A DNA stretch of 64,000 nt from Lewinellaceae bacterium (GCA_020636275.1 JACJYD010000006.1:143249-207248), one strand, 5' to 3'; shown: positions 31,301-40,061, numbered from the stretch's first letter. The notes: a model not told the origin generated them from the sequence alone. Program-made: numbers and translations.

Positions 31301-32405
31301 AGGAAGGCAACGTATAGCTGCATACCCCTGAGTTGCAGCACTGCGTGCCGAGGGGCGTTGTAAAACAATCGCCATAGCAAAGGGACATCGGGATCACCGT
31401 AGGTGGAATGGCCGGCCCGATAGTGGCATTAAAACAGTTGGACAGGTCTCCACAGAACGGAGGCGTACTGGAGTCCAGGGCGTTGGCGAGGGAGTTATAA
31501 GATTGCCCCAAATAAGTCACATAGGGGGTGCCTTCACTCAAGTTATAGGACAGCCCGCAAATCTGGTAATTCCCCGGCGGCAAGGAATTGAGGTTGGGAC
31601 CACCCGGGGCGGATTGAAAGCTGGTGATCGTCCCATTGGAAGAGATCACCCATACATAACCGTAATCGGAAGGCGGCGGCGGCGGGCCGGTATATTGCGG
31701 AACGACGTTCAGGAATAATTCGGGATCGCCTTTGCACGCCACCACATTGGGCTGGTTGAGGTTACCGGCGTCCGCGTTGCAGGAAAAGCAATCCTGAACC
31801 CCACAGGAAAAGGTCAGTGACCAGTTTTGAAGGAAGCCCACATCCTGGGAACAAATATCGTTCACCGTCAACGTCCAGGTCCCATTGGCCGGCTGGCCCG
31901 CCACATTGAATGCATTCAGGTCGCAGCCGGGCGCCTGCTGGGCATTGGTGACCGGGTCCGTAACTCCACCACAGGGCATCGTCCAATTGCCGACCAGGCA
32001 AGTGCCGGGAGGTCCGTTACAAATATATTCGGTGTTGTTGGTCAGGGGATTACCCGTACCTACATCGATACATACGTTGATGTTGTCGCTGCTGTTCCCG
32101 CAGCCTCCAAAATTGTTGTTGAGGTCGGCCATGACCATGTAGTTCAACCCACCTGGGGAGGTCAACGTTACGCACAAGTCCCCTACCCAGGTATGCGTGA
32201 TCTGGAAACAGACTTGTTGGAGCGGACACTGGCCCAGGTCATTCGGACCGTTCACCGTCACGTCGAGGAAACCCTGGAATGTGCCGTTGTCTTCAATGGG
32301 AACCGGACAATTGGTGCATTCACAAGGCTGAGCCGATGCGAAATTGGGAAAGACCCACAGACCAATAATTGCGAAAAAGATAAAAGATAAGATCCTGCTA
32401 TTCAT
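25323..32405 (-). CDS. Giant T9SS type B cargo protein with P-domain-like N-terminus
   Basis: 2,360 residues from the ATG at 32405; an in-frame GTG lies one codon upstream. A signal peptide (1-26, ending NFASAQ) is followed by a P-domain-like region (about 45-205; CFQITHTWVGDLCVTLTSPGG and NGTWTLTVNDICSQD). GCDS modules come next, then about eight PKD-like modules with the pattern P.I.GP..VC....Y......A..Y.WT.P.G..I.SGQGT..I.V.W..CG.. (about 490-1150). At least two copies of the CxC/YYIS super-repeat also seen in the 2031 and 9958 genes follow, then Ig modules, an SprB-type repeat (SCYGENDG..GGTPPY) and a type B sorting domain (VFSPNGDGEND, VFNRWGETVL, KGDVSLVK). The mosaic combines the N-terminus type of the 17594 gene with the core of the 2031/9958 genes. 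Adhesive surface role inferred. Confidence 0.9.
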   Translation of the reverse strand: MNSRILSFIFFAIIGLWVFPNFASAQPCECTNCPVPIEDNGTFQGFLDVTVNGPNDLGQCPLQQVCFQITHTWVGDLCVTLTSPGGLNYMVMADLNNNFGGCGNSSDNINVCIDVGTGNPLTNNTEYICNGPPGTCLVGNWTMPCGGVTDPVTNAQQAPGCDLNAFNVAGQPANGTWTLTVNDICSQDVGFLQNWSLTFSCGVQDCFSCNADAGNLNQPNVVACKGDPELFLNVVPQYTGPPPPPSDYGYVWVISSNGTITSFQSAPGGPNLNSLPPGNYQICGLSYNLSEGTPYVTYLGQSYNSLANALDSSTPPFCGDLSNCFNATIGPAIPPTVIPMSLCYGDCFTTPLGTQCCNSGVCSYTLPSWLGCDSVINVIITLIPPDITTIFQTLCPDDCLIINGQEYCPPGGYTFEYVGSDGCDSTVVYTLTAVPVLSVIGPPPVITCNTPAVTLNGTGSVGNQYQWTNANGAVLANTPTLLVNQPGCYNLTVWNTLSGVTCSDVSTVCVTANLVLPTQPVIQGLDSVCINQSATYVIAPVPNATTYDWTLPPGATLITGGDGTTSVTVNWTGPAGGDICVVAANGCGPSPVACFPVVVQGLPGVTSVTGPDTICASDVSSYLAGAIPNTTGYTWSVPAGASILAGQGTDSMTVDWGSALGGNVCVTPFNDCGNGPQTCFPVVVHQLPATPVITGPNPVCAGDLASYSTPSDPESDSYTWTVPSCATIISGQGTNLITIQWDNTCTEGTICVEGNNDCGSSSQECYDVFINDVPGPSAVNGTPIPCENATESYFTDPVLGASGYVWTVTGGTIQSGQGTANISVTWTTPGPGSVCMAVENNCGSGPEFCLPVMVGALPEIPVISGPNVVCDSSITQYSTPADPAATGYIWTTSCGTVISGQGTATASVDWTGCPNGGTVCVTTQTDCGDSPTICFVVNGGELPAIPVLSGPDTLCLNQVGLYCSQPDVNASSYDWTVTGGTITSDQNGCVEVEWLSLGDASICVIAQNGCGVSEQTCYPVFIDGPPNAPTLEGAVQPCVNDVSVYTILTADPDVLNFNWTATNGGIIQSGQGTNSIEVEWPQAGPAQVCVAAANTCGYGLYGCFDLEVIAYPTPDAGADIVICGLDADLQGSLSTGTGLWTVSGPGTVTISDPTDPHAFVSASNYGNYTFTWTETTVNCTSSDEVIVSFNPDPQLSGAIVQDCTGDGESYTVTFTIQGGQAPYLVGGNVGGSLNGGTFISDLVPSGTPYNFEVYDSLGCGPLVITGQKTCDCVSFAGDLDLTPLSVCADETVTVAAPANAVLDPNDTFVFILHADNGTNGNTLGTIIDQNTTGIFGFIDGLMSYNTTYFISYLVGNDTGNGVDLSNDCTVMAQGVPVVFHNYPTPFAGADQAECGLQFTLDATPSVGIGEWTLVSGPGNVVFGDPLSSTTTIDVDQYGVYVFDWTQDNSGCIGGDQVQITFNDDPVLADTVAEQCNLLDFTFTVSFTITGGQMPYMVAGLYGGTLTGDSFISDPIPNLTGYSFEVYDANGCGPLLVEGQVECVCTTDAGQMDLTPVQVCADEPVAVGPVVGAALDPEDILLYVIHNGSGAQLGTEVYAYNTIPEFSLIPPMQTGVTYYISAIVGNDLNGDGVIDLNDPCVSVAPGTPVVFTALPAASFSANATVCEGQAASLPLQITSSTNCVDITYQVSDGTSGTLTCVQTGDLLTIPTATTSLTVTILDVTDQNGCSQPSNATATITVNITPVATVTPTATICNSTDSGNPTVLNFSTLVTAGDLGGIWQNTDGALVSGTFPSLNFDGAVPGQYTFTYTTNSALPPCQNVSYTVEVTVENCVCPVLDFLPAAPLCNEGNALNMGLLQVEINPGTYVVTSGPVGAVNYPQINGAILDATGADPGQYTVTFTLSNPPPQGCPLENSFPVTISDALTSGTSGVPAELCQGVAQTFNLNNMLVGADPGGVWTETSTIPSSGGAFNAANGTFSTAGQAPQTYRFRYTVTPNAPCPVDYTEVQVIIHPLPIADAGPDDVLTCDEPQLSLGGNSSTGAGITYKWTAASGVFPGQADVLHPQISVPGTYTLTVTNNQTGCSASDVVVLTSSQEEPYPSISLTPISCYGENDGAIFIDSISGGTPPYLISINGGPFSGNTQFVNLAPDTYTLVVEDASGCQTDPAIIIDIQQPQEINVTLVAYLEGDNIIRLGESAELEALVNLDPSDIDTIMWSPAGLLDCDTCFRTMTMPLQTTTFSVTIESNGCSDSDALTIVVRKDKGIYAPNVFSPNGDGENDVFLLFGGVEVAKIKSFLVFNRWGETVLEQYNIPPNDPVYGWDGTHRGKAVDPAVFTWFAEVEFIDGRVEIYKGDVSLVK

Positions 32406-32531
32406 CACGGGATGTTTGGCATGCCAGAAAAGTAATGATTAGATGCGAATGCATCTTGTTTTCGCTGCTTGGGATGGGGTTCAGTGTCGGTTCCTTCTCT
32501 ACCGCACAATTTGACGAGCGTGGAGAACAAA

Positions 32532-32539
32532 CAAAATTA
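32532..32539 (-). promoter_or_regulatory. Bacteroidota -7 box upstream of the 25323-32405 gene
   Basis: The minus strand reads TAATTTTG, matching TAnnTTTG, about 125 bases before the ATG. A -33 element is not obvious. Confidence 0.45.
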
Positions 32540-32628
32540 GGGATAAAGAAGGGTTTTCTGCTGTATGTTTGAAGAGTTGGCACGAAGTTAAAACTTTTGC
32601 CGTTTGCATTTGCAGAATTTAACGAAAA

Positions 32629-32656
32629 AGAGGCTGCGCCAATGGCACAGCCTCTT
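32629..32656 (-). terminator. Intrinsic terminator of the metalloprotease gene
   Basis: On the minus strand a GAGGCTGTGCC/GGCGCAGCCTC stem (one mismatch) with a short loop is followed by TTTTTCG. It lies about 55 bases past the stop at 32712. Confidence 0.85.
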
Positions 32657-32711
32657 CCGGAAGTTATTTATCCATGCCGCTACCTTTAGTCGCAGCAAGG
32701 GTCAGGCAAAA

Positions 32712-35700
32712 CTATTCCACCACTACTTTCTTCCCTGCGCTAAATCGCCCGGATTGGATCTCTACCCAGTAAAACCCTTTGGCTAAATGCTGTTGATCGA
32801 CCGGAATGGTCAATTCTCCATTCGACAGGTAGTGTTCCTGCTGGATCAGCACCTGCCCCAGGGCATTGACCAGGCGCAGCACGACCGGCTCGTTGCCGGC
32901 TTCAGGCGCGACGATCCGAACGACAAATTGCCCGTTATTGGGATTGGGATATACCGCGAATTGCTCAAAAATTCCGGGGTCCGTCGTCGATGAGATCACG
33001 ATTGTCAATTCCATCGATTTGCTTCCACATTCATTCGTCGCCGTGAGGATCACCGTATAGGCGCCCGACTCAACGAACGTATGCGTAGGTGAAAATTGCT
33101 CGCTGAACTGGCCATCGCCAAATTCCCAGGAGAACGAATCCCCTCCGCTTGAGGTATTGCTGAATACAACGACGTTATTCGGCTGAATATCAAAGGTAAA
33201 CATGGGGGTCGGCACGTCGAATACCTCGATCATTTCGGATTGCATCAATACGTCGCTGCCCGCCACATTCGACACCTGAAGCGTGACCGTGTACTGCCCG
33301 GCGGAATTGTATTCCACCATGACCTCGCTTTGGGTCGAACTGGAGGGGGTACCACCCGGGAACGACCAGTTCCACTGCGTGGGGTTCCCCTGCGAATCAT
33401 CCTTGAAATTAACCACCAGGGGCGCGCAACCGCTTACGGGCTCAGCCGTAAAGGAGGCCGAGGGAATAACGGCATTGATCGTCAGGGTCTGGACCATCGT
33501 GTCCGGGCCGCAAGGTCCGTTCACTACCAGTTGCACCATGAACGGCCCTACCTGCTGATAGGTGTGCGCCGGGTTTTCCTCCGAACTGAAATTTCCATCC
33601 CCGAAGCTCCAGGAGTAGGAGGTTGCATTGGAGGAACCATTGGTAAATTGAACGGTCGCCCCATTCACCACATCAAAGGTAAATCCGGCAACCGTAGGCG
33701 GAAGGACCTCGACATACGTAGTCAACGTATAGGTGTCGCTGCCGTAAATATTGGTAGCGGTCAGGGTTACATCGTAGATGCCGGGTTGGGTGTATTCCAC
33801 CACAGGCTCGAAATCCGTAGAGGAGCTGGGATTCCCGCCCGGGAACGACCACTCGAAACTTTCGGCGTTGACAGAAGACTGGTTGTCAAAAGTGACGACC
33901 AGGGGCGCGCATCCCGAAATCGGATTGGCGGAGAACAAGGCAAGCGGCGCACTCGTCGCCACCACAACCGTCTGCGTGATCGAGCTCGTCCCACAGGGGT
34001 TCATTACCGTCAAATGAATTTGGTACACGCCGTCTTCTGCATAGATGTGAGGAGCAGGGTTGGCCAGGGTACTCCCCGACGAATCTCCGAAGTCCCAAAT
34101 GTAGCTCGTCCCATCCGTGGAGGTATTCGTAAAATGAACCGTGTCCTGACTCACCGTGAAGGTGAACCCGGCCACCGGGTCGGGGTTGACCGTAATGTAA
34201 CCGGCCAGGCTCTCCGTACCGGATCCCGCTGCGTTGCTGACGGTCAGCGTGACGCCGAAAGTACCCGCTTGCAGATACTGGACCACAGGGTTCTGTTCGG
34301 TAGAACTCGAGGGCGTACCGCCTTCAAAGGTCCACGACCAGGCCGTAGCATTCGACGACGATAAGTCCGTAAACTGAACGGTCAGCGGAGAACACCCTTG
34401 CGTAACGTTCGCCGAGAAGCCGGCTATAGGCGGGGTCACTACGACCACCTCGCCGGTGATCGTATCCGTTCCGCAATCGTTGGTGGCGATCAACAGGATC
34501 GTGTAGGTGCCGTCTCCACTGTATTCGTGCACAGGATCGCTTTCCGTACTCGTATTGCCGTCCCCGAAATTCCAGCTGTACCCGCCGGCATTGGAGGAAG
34601 TATTTGTAAAAGTCGCATTGGCGCCGGCAACGGCCACATCGAAGCCCGCTGTCGGACCGCCCAATACGGTGATGTAGGACTCTATGGTTTCCGTATCTGC
34701 TCCTGCCGTATTGCTCACCGTCAGAGTCACGCCGTATACACCTGGGTTGAGGTACTCCACAACCGGATTCTGTTCGGTAGAGGTCGAAGGCGTTCCCCCT
34801 TCAAAGGTCCATTCCCAGGAGGTGGCATTAGAACTGGAGAGATCGGTGAACTGAACCGTCAGGGCGGCGCAGCCTTCCGTTTGATCGGCCGTAAATCCGG
34901 CCGACGGCGCCAGGACGATCACCACGTCGTAAGTGATGGTGTCGGCGCCGCAGTCGTTGCTAGCGATCAATTCGACGGTGTAGGTACCATCGGCAGCATA
35001 GGTATGTTGCGGATCATTTTCTGCGCTGGTATTGCCGTCCCCGAAATTCCAGGCATAACCGGTCGCCCCGGTCGAACTATTCGTAAAGTCAACCGTAGCA
35101 CCGTTCACGCTGGACGCAAAATCGGCTGCCGGCGCGCCAAGTACGGTGATATAGCTTTCCGATGATTCGGTACTTTCCCCTGCGCCGTTGCTCACCGTCA
35201 GGGTCACGCCGTATACGCCGGGGTTGAGGTATTCCACCAGCGGGTTCTGATCGGTCGAAGTAGCCGGGTTGCCGCCTTCAAAGGTCCAGGACCAGTTGGT
35301 TGTATTGGAACTGGAGGCATCGGAAAACTGAACGGTCAGGGGCGCACAACCCTCCGTCTGGTCGGCCGTAAAGCCGGCCAATGGCGGGGTGACGATCTCG
35401 ATCTCCAGTTCCATGGTATCCGAGCCGCAGGCATTCGTAGCAATAAGCTGCACCAGGTAAATGCCATCGCCGGCATAGGCATGCTGCGGGTCGCTCTCCG
35501 TGCTGGAATTGCCATCGCCGAAATCCCAGGTATAGGAGGTAGCCGATGTGGAGGTATTCGTAAAATCAACCGAAGAGCCGCTGTTCACCTGGTAACTGAA
35601 CCCGGCAGCCGGATCTTCCAATACGATGATATAGTTTTCAAATGATTCGGTGCTCTCGCCGGCCGCATTGCTCACGGTCAGCGTCACGCCGTACACGCCC

Positions 35701-38700
35701 GGACTGAGGTATTCGACGATGGGGTTCTGATCGGTCGAGGTAGCGGGATTGCCGCCTTCAAAGGTCCACGACCACCCCGTGCTGTTGGCGCTGGATGCAT
35801 CGGTAAACTGCACGGTCAGCGGCGCACAGCCTTCTGTCTGGTCGGCCGTAAAGCCGGCTACTGGCGGAGTGACGATCTCGATCTCCAGTTCGGTGGTATC
35901 CGATCCGCAGGAGTTGGTCGCGATGAGTTGAACCAGATATACCCCATCGCCCGGATAGGCATGTACCGGGTCGCTCTCCGTACTGGTCTCTCCATCGCCA
36001 AAATTCCAGGCGTAAGAGCCCGCTGCTGTAGACGTGTTGGTAAAGTCGACGGAAGAACCGCTGTTCACCACATAGGAGAAGCCGGCCGTGGGGTCTTCTA
36101 ATACGGTAATATACCCGGTCTGCGTATAGGTGTCGTCACCGGCGGCATTGCTCACCGTCAGGGTCACGCCGAAGACGCCGGGATTGAGGTATTCCACCAC
36201 GGGGTTTTGATCGGTGGAAGTGGCTGGAGAACCGCCCTCAAAGGTCCAGGACCAGTTGGTGACGTTTTCGCTCGACTCGTCGGTAAATTGCACGGACAAG
36301 GGCAAACATCCTTCCGTTACATCGGCAGAGAAACCGGCCAGCGGCGGCGTAACGATCACGACCAAGGCTGTGGCAGTATCGGGGCCGCAATTGGCATTTT
36401 CCGCGATCAACATAACCGTGTATTCGCCATCCGTTCCGAAATCGTGGATGGGATTGGTCTCTGTACTGGTATTTCCATCGCCGAAATCCCACAGGTAGGA
36501 ATCGGCATTGAGGGAGCTATTGGAAAAGTCGACACTGGTGCCGTTCACCGCAAAAGTAAATCCGGCCGTCGTGCCTTCCGCCACCGTAATATAGCCCGGC
36601 CGGACGATCGTGTCGCTTCCTTGTGAATTGCTCACCACCAGGATCACATCGTAGACCCCCGGAGTGAGGTATTCCACGACCGGGTTTTGCACGTTGGAGG
36701 TGGCCGGGATCCCGCCCTCAAAGGTCCAGGACCAGGAGGTAGGCGAATGGGCTGAATTATCCGTGAAGTGAACAGTAAAGGGCGTACAACCGCTAGTCGT
36801 GTCGGCTGAAAATTCCGCGATGGGCAATTGCGTGGTTTCCACCGTCTGCGTCATGGTATCCGTATCACAATCACCAGTAGCAGTGAGCGTAACGATGTAG
36901 CTGCCGCTTTGGGCATACACATGCACCGGGTTGGCCTGCGTGCTGGAATTGCCATCGCCAAAATCCCACAGGTAGCTGCTGGCGTTGGTGGAGGTATTGG
37001 TAAACGTTGCCGTATCCCCGGCCACGGTAAAGGAGAATCCTGCTGTGGTAGAGGGATCAACAGAAATGTAATTCGCACGGGAAATGGTATCGCTCCCCTG
37101 GGTGTTGGAAACGATGAGGGTCACGTTGTACGTTCCGGGGGCAGCGTAGGTGACGACCGGGTTCTCCTGGGTGGAAGTACTGGGGTTCCCGCCGGGGAAA
37201 GACCAGGCCCAGGCCAGGACGTTGCTCGAGGATTGATCAGTGAAATGCACCGTCAGCGGGGCGCAACCCGAGGTGGGGGCAGCAGAAAAGTCGGCTGTGG
37301 GCATGGTTTGGATGAGCACGGTCTGTGGATAAAAACTGGTCCCACAGGGGTTGGTCACCGTAAGGATCACCACATAGGCGCCGTCGGCCGTATAGGTGTG
37401 GGGAGGCGGGTTTTGCAGGGTGCTGGAGGTACCGTCGCCAAAATCCCAGCTGTAGGAGACGGAGTTGGAGCTGGAAGTATTCGTAAAGGTAACGGTAGTT
37501 CCGTTTTTCACGTAGGTGAAACCAGCTGTCGGCCCCGTGTTAACCGTGATGTAGTTGGTCTTGGTGATGGTGTTCGTTCCCGCAGGGTTGATGGCAGTGA
37601 GGGTGACGCTGTATGTGCCCGGGGTGGGATACAGGACCACCGGATTTTGCAGCGTAGAAGCCGGCGGCAAAGCGCCGGGGAATGCCCAGTTCCAGGCCAG
37701 CGGCACGTTGGTGGATTGGTCCTGAAAGTTGACTTGCAGCGGTGCGCATCCGCTCGTAGGTATGCCGGCGAAATTGGCTACCGGCGGAATGGCTACCTCG
37801 CAATTGCTCAGGAGGCGGACGTTATCGATATACATCCGGTTGCCGTGTCCGTTGTAATTCTCGATCTTGATCTTGCAGTTGGGCTGATTGGCGTAATTCG
37901 CCAGGCTAAGCGACAGGCAGTTGGGCCCTCCGGCGCCAAAGCACCATTCATCGACGCTCTGCGGATTAAAAGCCGTGGTCATGTCGGATTTGGTGGCAAA
38001 GTTGCCGCTTCCGTTTTCCGTGGCCGCAAACAGCCGGGTATAGCTGGCGCCGTTGTTGGTTGAGATGTAAACGATCAGGGAATCCCGCCGGGTTGAATTG
38101 TACCGGGCATAGGCATATTCGATCTCGAGGGTGGTGTTGTTGCGTCCAAAGAGGCTGAAAGTAGGCGAGATAATCGCATCGCGCTGGCCGGTGGCATTGT
38201 AGTTGAAGTTGTCCATCATCATGGCCTTGCTGCCCTGGCGCGTGCCGTTGACCGTCATATTTGCCCAGGTGATGCCGTTATCGGGGTTTAAGATGCTCCA
38301 GTTGCCAGTACCGTTCTCGAATCCTTCGAAAAAGAAGAAGTCGGTCCCGCCGCTGGGCGTCACAATGATATACCCCGGTTTGGTCAGGGAGTTGGACCCG
38401 TTCGAATTGGTCACGGTAAGGGTTACGTTATAGACGCCGGTATTGTTGTAGACCACCGTCGGACTGCGCTCGGTAGAGGTCGAGGGCGTAGCCCCCGGCA
38501 TGGACCAGCTCCAGGAGGCTGGCTGGTTGGTCGTTTGGTCGAAAAAGGTGACATAACTGCCCGCGCACAGGGTGGTAATATTGGCCGTAAAAGCCGGCGT
38601 GGGCGGCGCGGGCGGCGGACAAACCGAAAGGCAGCCGCCGGGAGGATCGATCTGCAGGATGTTGGCGTTAATCTCGGAGACGGATTGAGCCGACCAGGTG

Positions 38701-39797
38701 TTGGTATTATTGACCGCCGGCGCCATGATCGTGGGCGAGTTTTGGGGGTCGTGGGTAGCATCAAGGTTGTGCCCGATCTCGTGGGCAGCCAATACCCGGA
38801 GGTAGTTTGAATTGGTGGAAAAATCCTGCAACACGTGATACCGGTCCGGGGTGCAAATGCCATCGAGCCAGGCAATACCGATCACTGTTCCGTCCAGATC
38901 CCGATAGGTCCACAACTCACCCAGGTCGTGGGTGGTGTTAAACCCGGTGGGCCCCCAGGCAGTGAAGCTGTCCAGCAGGGTGTTGGGATTGGTCGAGGAG
39001 GTCCAGGGGTCGCAGGTAGAGCAGGTGGACACCCATTGTTCTACAATGTAAAAGTTGAGTTCGTCGGAAAATTCGGTATCGTAGTTGGTATTTACGTTGT
39101 TGATCACGCCGATATTGTGATTCTCCACCGCGACGACGGTGCCGTAATGCTGGAACATCAGCCAGTCGGAGGCGATGGCCAGCTCCACCCGGTAGCAGTT
39201 GCCGGTTTCCACGCCTTCAATGCCTTTCCACTCCCCCTTGTCGGGCGCGTGTTCGTGCATTTCGGTCAGGCCACAGCTCAGCCCTTCCACGGGTACTACC
39301 TTTGACGCCGGGTAGACCACAAAGAGATCGCGCTCGGCATTGGGTACGAAATAGTAGAGCGGTTCGATAAAATAGGTTTCCCCGCCTTCTTCCACGTAGC
39401 CATAGATAAACTCATGGGCCAGCGTAAGCGCTACCCGGTCATCGGTCATACTACGCTGCCCGCGGAAAGCTTTATTCTCCGAAACCGGGTAATCTTCGAT
39501 CCCTTTATCCGTGGCCACCCGAAGACGGTAACCGGCCGCACGGATATCGTGGGCCGAAATTTCCAGGTCCCAGTGGTAGAGATCGCCCAGGTCAAGATGG
39601 AAAGGACGGACCCCAGCCTCCTCTTTGACGTACTGGTTCAACCCCGATACATCGATCCGGAATACGTGGTACTCATTGAATTGTTGACTGAGCGTCTCAC
39701 TGGAACGAGGTGTGGCATTCTCTCCGACAAATAGGGGGGTCTGGGAAAAGCCAATGGTAATGTAAAAGAACAGCAAGAATGTTAATGCAAGGCGCAT
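32712..39797 (-). CDS. Giant secreted M12B-type (reprolysin-like) metalloprotease with 21 PKD-like domains
   Basis: 2,361 residues. A signal peptide (1-19) and a propeptide-like region precede a metzincin domain. The zinc motif HEIGHNLDATHD (about 339-350) supplies three His ligands and the general-base Glu, and the Met-turn Met follows in SPTIMAP. A lone PKD domain comes next, then a jelly-roll/MAM-like segment (about 490-680). Ten tandem doublets of about 155 residues follow. Each pairs a module starting (A/S)xF.A....GCAPL.V.F.D.S with a module containing the classic PKD core SY.WDFGDG. The last 75 residues form a T9SS type A sorting domain (YPNPNNGQF, GQVL, KGFYWVEI, KKVVVE). It should be secreted through T9SS and anchored or released after sorting-domain cleavage. 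Substrate unknown. Unlike its four downstream neighbours it has a type A signal. Confidence 0.93.
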   Translation of the reverse strand: MRLALTFLLFFYITIGFSQTPLFVGENATPRSSETLSQQFNEYHVFRIDVSGLNQYVKEEAGVRPFHLDLGDLYHWDLEISAHDIRAAGYRLRVATDKGIEDYPVSENKAFRGQRSMTDDRVALTLAHEFIYGYVEEGGETYFIEPLYYFVPNAERDLFVVYPASKVVPVEGLSCGLTEMHEHAPDKGEWKGIEGVETGNCYRVELAIASDWLMFQHYGTVVAVENHNIGVINNVNTNYDTEFSDELNFYIVEQWVSTCSTCDPWTSSTNPNTLLDSFTAWGPTGFNTTHDLGELWTYRDLDGTVIGIAWLDGICTPDRYHVLQDFSTNSNYLRVLAAHEIGHNLDATHDPQNSPTIMAPAVNNTNTWSAQSVSEINANILQIDPPGGCLSVCPPPAPPTPAFTANITTLCAGSYVTFFDQTTNQPASWSWSMPGATPSTSTERSPTVVYNNTGVYNVTLTVTNSNGSNSLTKPGYIIVTPSGGTDFFFFEGFENGTGNWSILNPDNGITWANMTVNGTRQGSKAMMMDNFNYNATGQRDAIISPTFSLFGRNNTTLEIEYAYARYNSTRRDSLIVYISTNNGASYTRLFAATENGSGNFATKSDMTTAFNPQSVDEWCFGAGGPNCLSLSLANYANQPNCKIKIENYNGHGNRMYIDNVRLLSNCEVAIPPVANFAGIPTSGCAPLQVNFQDQSTNVPLAWNWAFPGALPPASTLQNPVVLYPTPGTYSVTLTAINPAGTNTITKTNYITVNTGPTAGFTYVKNGTTVTFTNTSSSNSVSYSWDFGDGTSSTLQNPPPHTYTADGAYVVILTVTNPCGTSFYPQTVLIQTMPTADFSAAPTSGCAPLTVHFTDQSSSNVLAWAWSFPGGNPSTSTQENPVVTYAAPGTYNVTLIVSNTQGSDTISRANYISVDPSTTAGFSFTVAGDTATFTNTSTNASSYLWDFGDGNSSTQANPVHVYAQSGSYIVTLTATGDCDTDTMTQTVETTQLPIAEFSADTTSGCTPFTVHFTDNSAHSPTSWSWTFEGGIPATSNVQNPVVEYLTPGVYDVILVVSNSQGSDTIVRPGYITVAEGTTAGFTFAVNGTSVDFSNSSLNADSYLWDFGDGNTSTETNPIHDFGTDGEYTVMLIAENANCGPDTATALVVIVTPPLAGFSADVTEGCLPLSVQFTDESSENVTNWSWTFEGGSPATSTDQNPVVEYLNPGVFGVTLTVSNAAGDDTYTQTGYITVLEDPTAGFSYVVNSGSSVDFTNTSTAAGSYAWNFGDGETSTESDPVHAYPGDGVYLVQLIATNSCGSDTTELEIEIVTPPVAGFTADQTEGCAPLTVQFTDASSANSTGWSWTFEGGNPATSTDQNPIVEYLSPGVYGVTLTVSNAAGESTESFENYIIVLEDPAAGFSYQVNSGSSVDFTNTSTSATSYTWDFGDGNSSTESDPQHAYAGDGIYLVQLIATNACGSDTMELEIEIVTPPLAGFTADQTEGCAPLTVQFSDASSSNTTNWSWTFEGGNPATSTDQNPLVEYLNPGVYGVTLTVSNGAGESTESSESYITVLGAPAADFASSVNGATVDFTNSSTGATGYAWNFGDGNTSAENDPQHTYAADGTYTVELIASNDCGADTITYDVVIVLAPSAGFTADQTEGCAALTVQFTDLSSSNATSWEWTFEGGTPSTSTEQNPVVEYLNPGVYGVTLTVSNTAGADTETIESYITVLGGPTAGFDVAVAGANATFTNTSSNAGGYSWNFGDGNTSTESDPVHEYSGDGTYTILLIATNDCGTDTITGEVVVVTPPIAGFSANVTQGCSPLTVQFTDLSSSNATAWSWTFEGGTPSSSTEQNPVVQYLQAGTFGVTLTVSNAAGSGTESLAGYITVNPDPVAGFTFTVSQDTVHFTNTSTDGTSYIWDFGDSSGSTLANPAPHIYAEDGVYQIHLTVMNPCGTSSITQTVVVATSAPLALFSANPISGCAPLVVTFDNQSSVNAESFEWSFPGGNPSSSTDFEPVVEYTQPGIYDVTLTATNIYGSDTYTLTTYVEVLPPTVAGFTFDVVNGATVQFTNGSSNATSYSWSFGDGNFSSEENPAHTYQQVGPFMVQLVVNGPCGPDTMVQTLTINAVIPSASFTAEPVSGCAPLVVNFKDDSQGNPTQWNWSFPGGTPSSSTQSEVMVEYNSAGQYTVTLQVSNVAGSDVLMQSEMIEVFDVPTPMFTFDIQPNNVVVFSNTSSGGDSFSWEFGDGQFSEQFSPTHTFVESGAYTVILTATNECGSKSMELTIVISSTTDPGIFEQFAVYPNPNNGQFVVRIVAPEAGNEPVVLRLVNALGQVLIQQEHYLSNGELTIPVDQQHLAKGFYWVEIQSGRFSAGKKVVVE

Positions 39798-39957
39798 CTT
39801 AAACCATTTTTCTTTGATAGAATAATTAAAACCAGAACTTGGGTCTTGGGGCAGGGGTTGTATCCGGAAATATCAGGGCCTTTTGTCGTCAGTAAGAATG
39901 ACGAAGGAAAAATCTTGGAAATCCGGTTTAAAAAAACGATTCACAAGTTAATCGCCG

Positions 39958-39965
39958 CAAAGTTA
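39958..39965 (-). promoter_or_regulatory. Bacteroidota -7 box upstream of the metalloprotease gene
   Basis: The minus strand reads TAACTTTG, an exact match to TAnnTTTG, about 160 bases before the ATG at 39797. Confidence 0.5.
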
Positions 39966-40061
39966 GAATATGGATGGGAAAAAAGATAATACAAGGAAAG
40001 TATTGTCGCCCGAATCCCTGCATTTATAAGGGAGGAATGACCGTTTTGTCTGATAGTATGC

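Noticed and set aside
1..39797. Polyketide/NRPS or toxin-type megagene cluster
   Set aside because: The giant frames are Ig/PKD-like repeat proteins with signal peptides and, where complete, sorting domains; no biosynthetic or Rhs/RTX motifs were seen.
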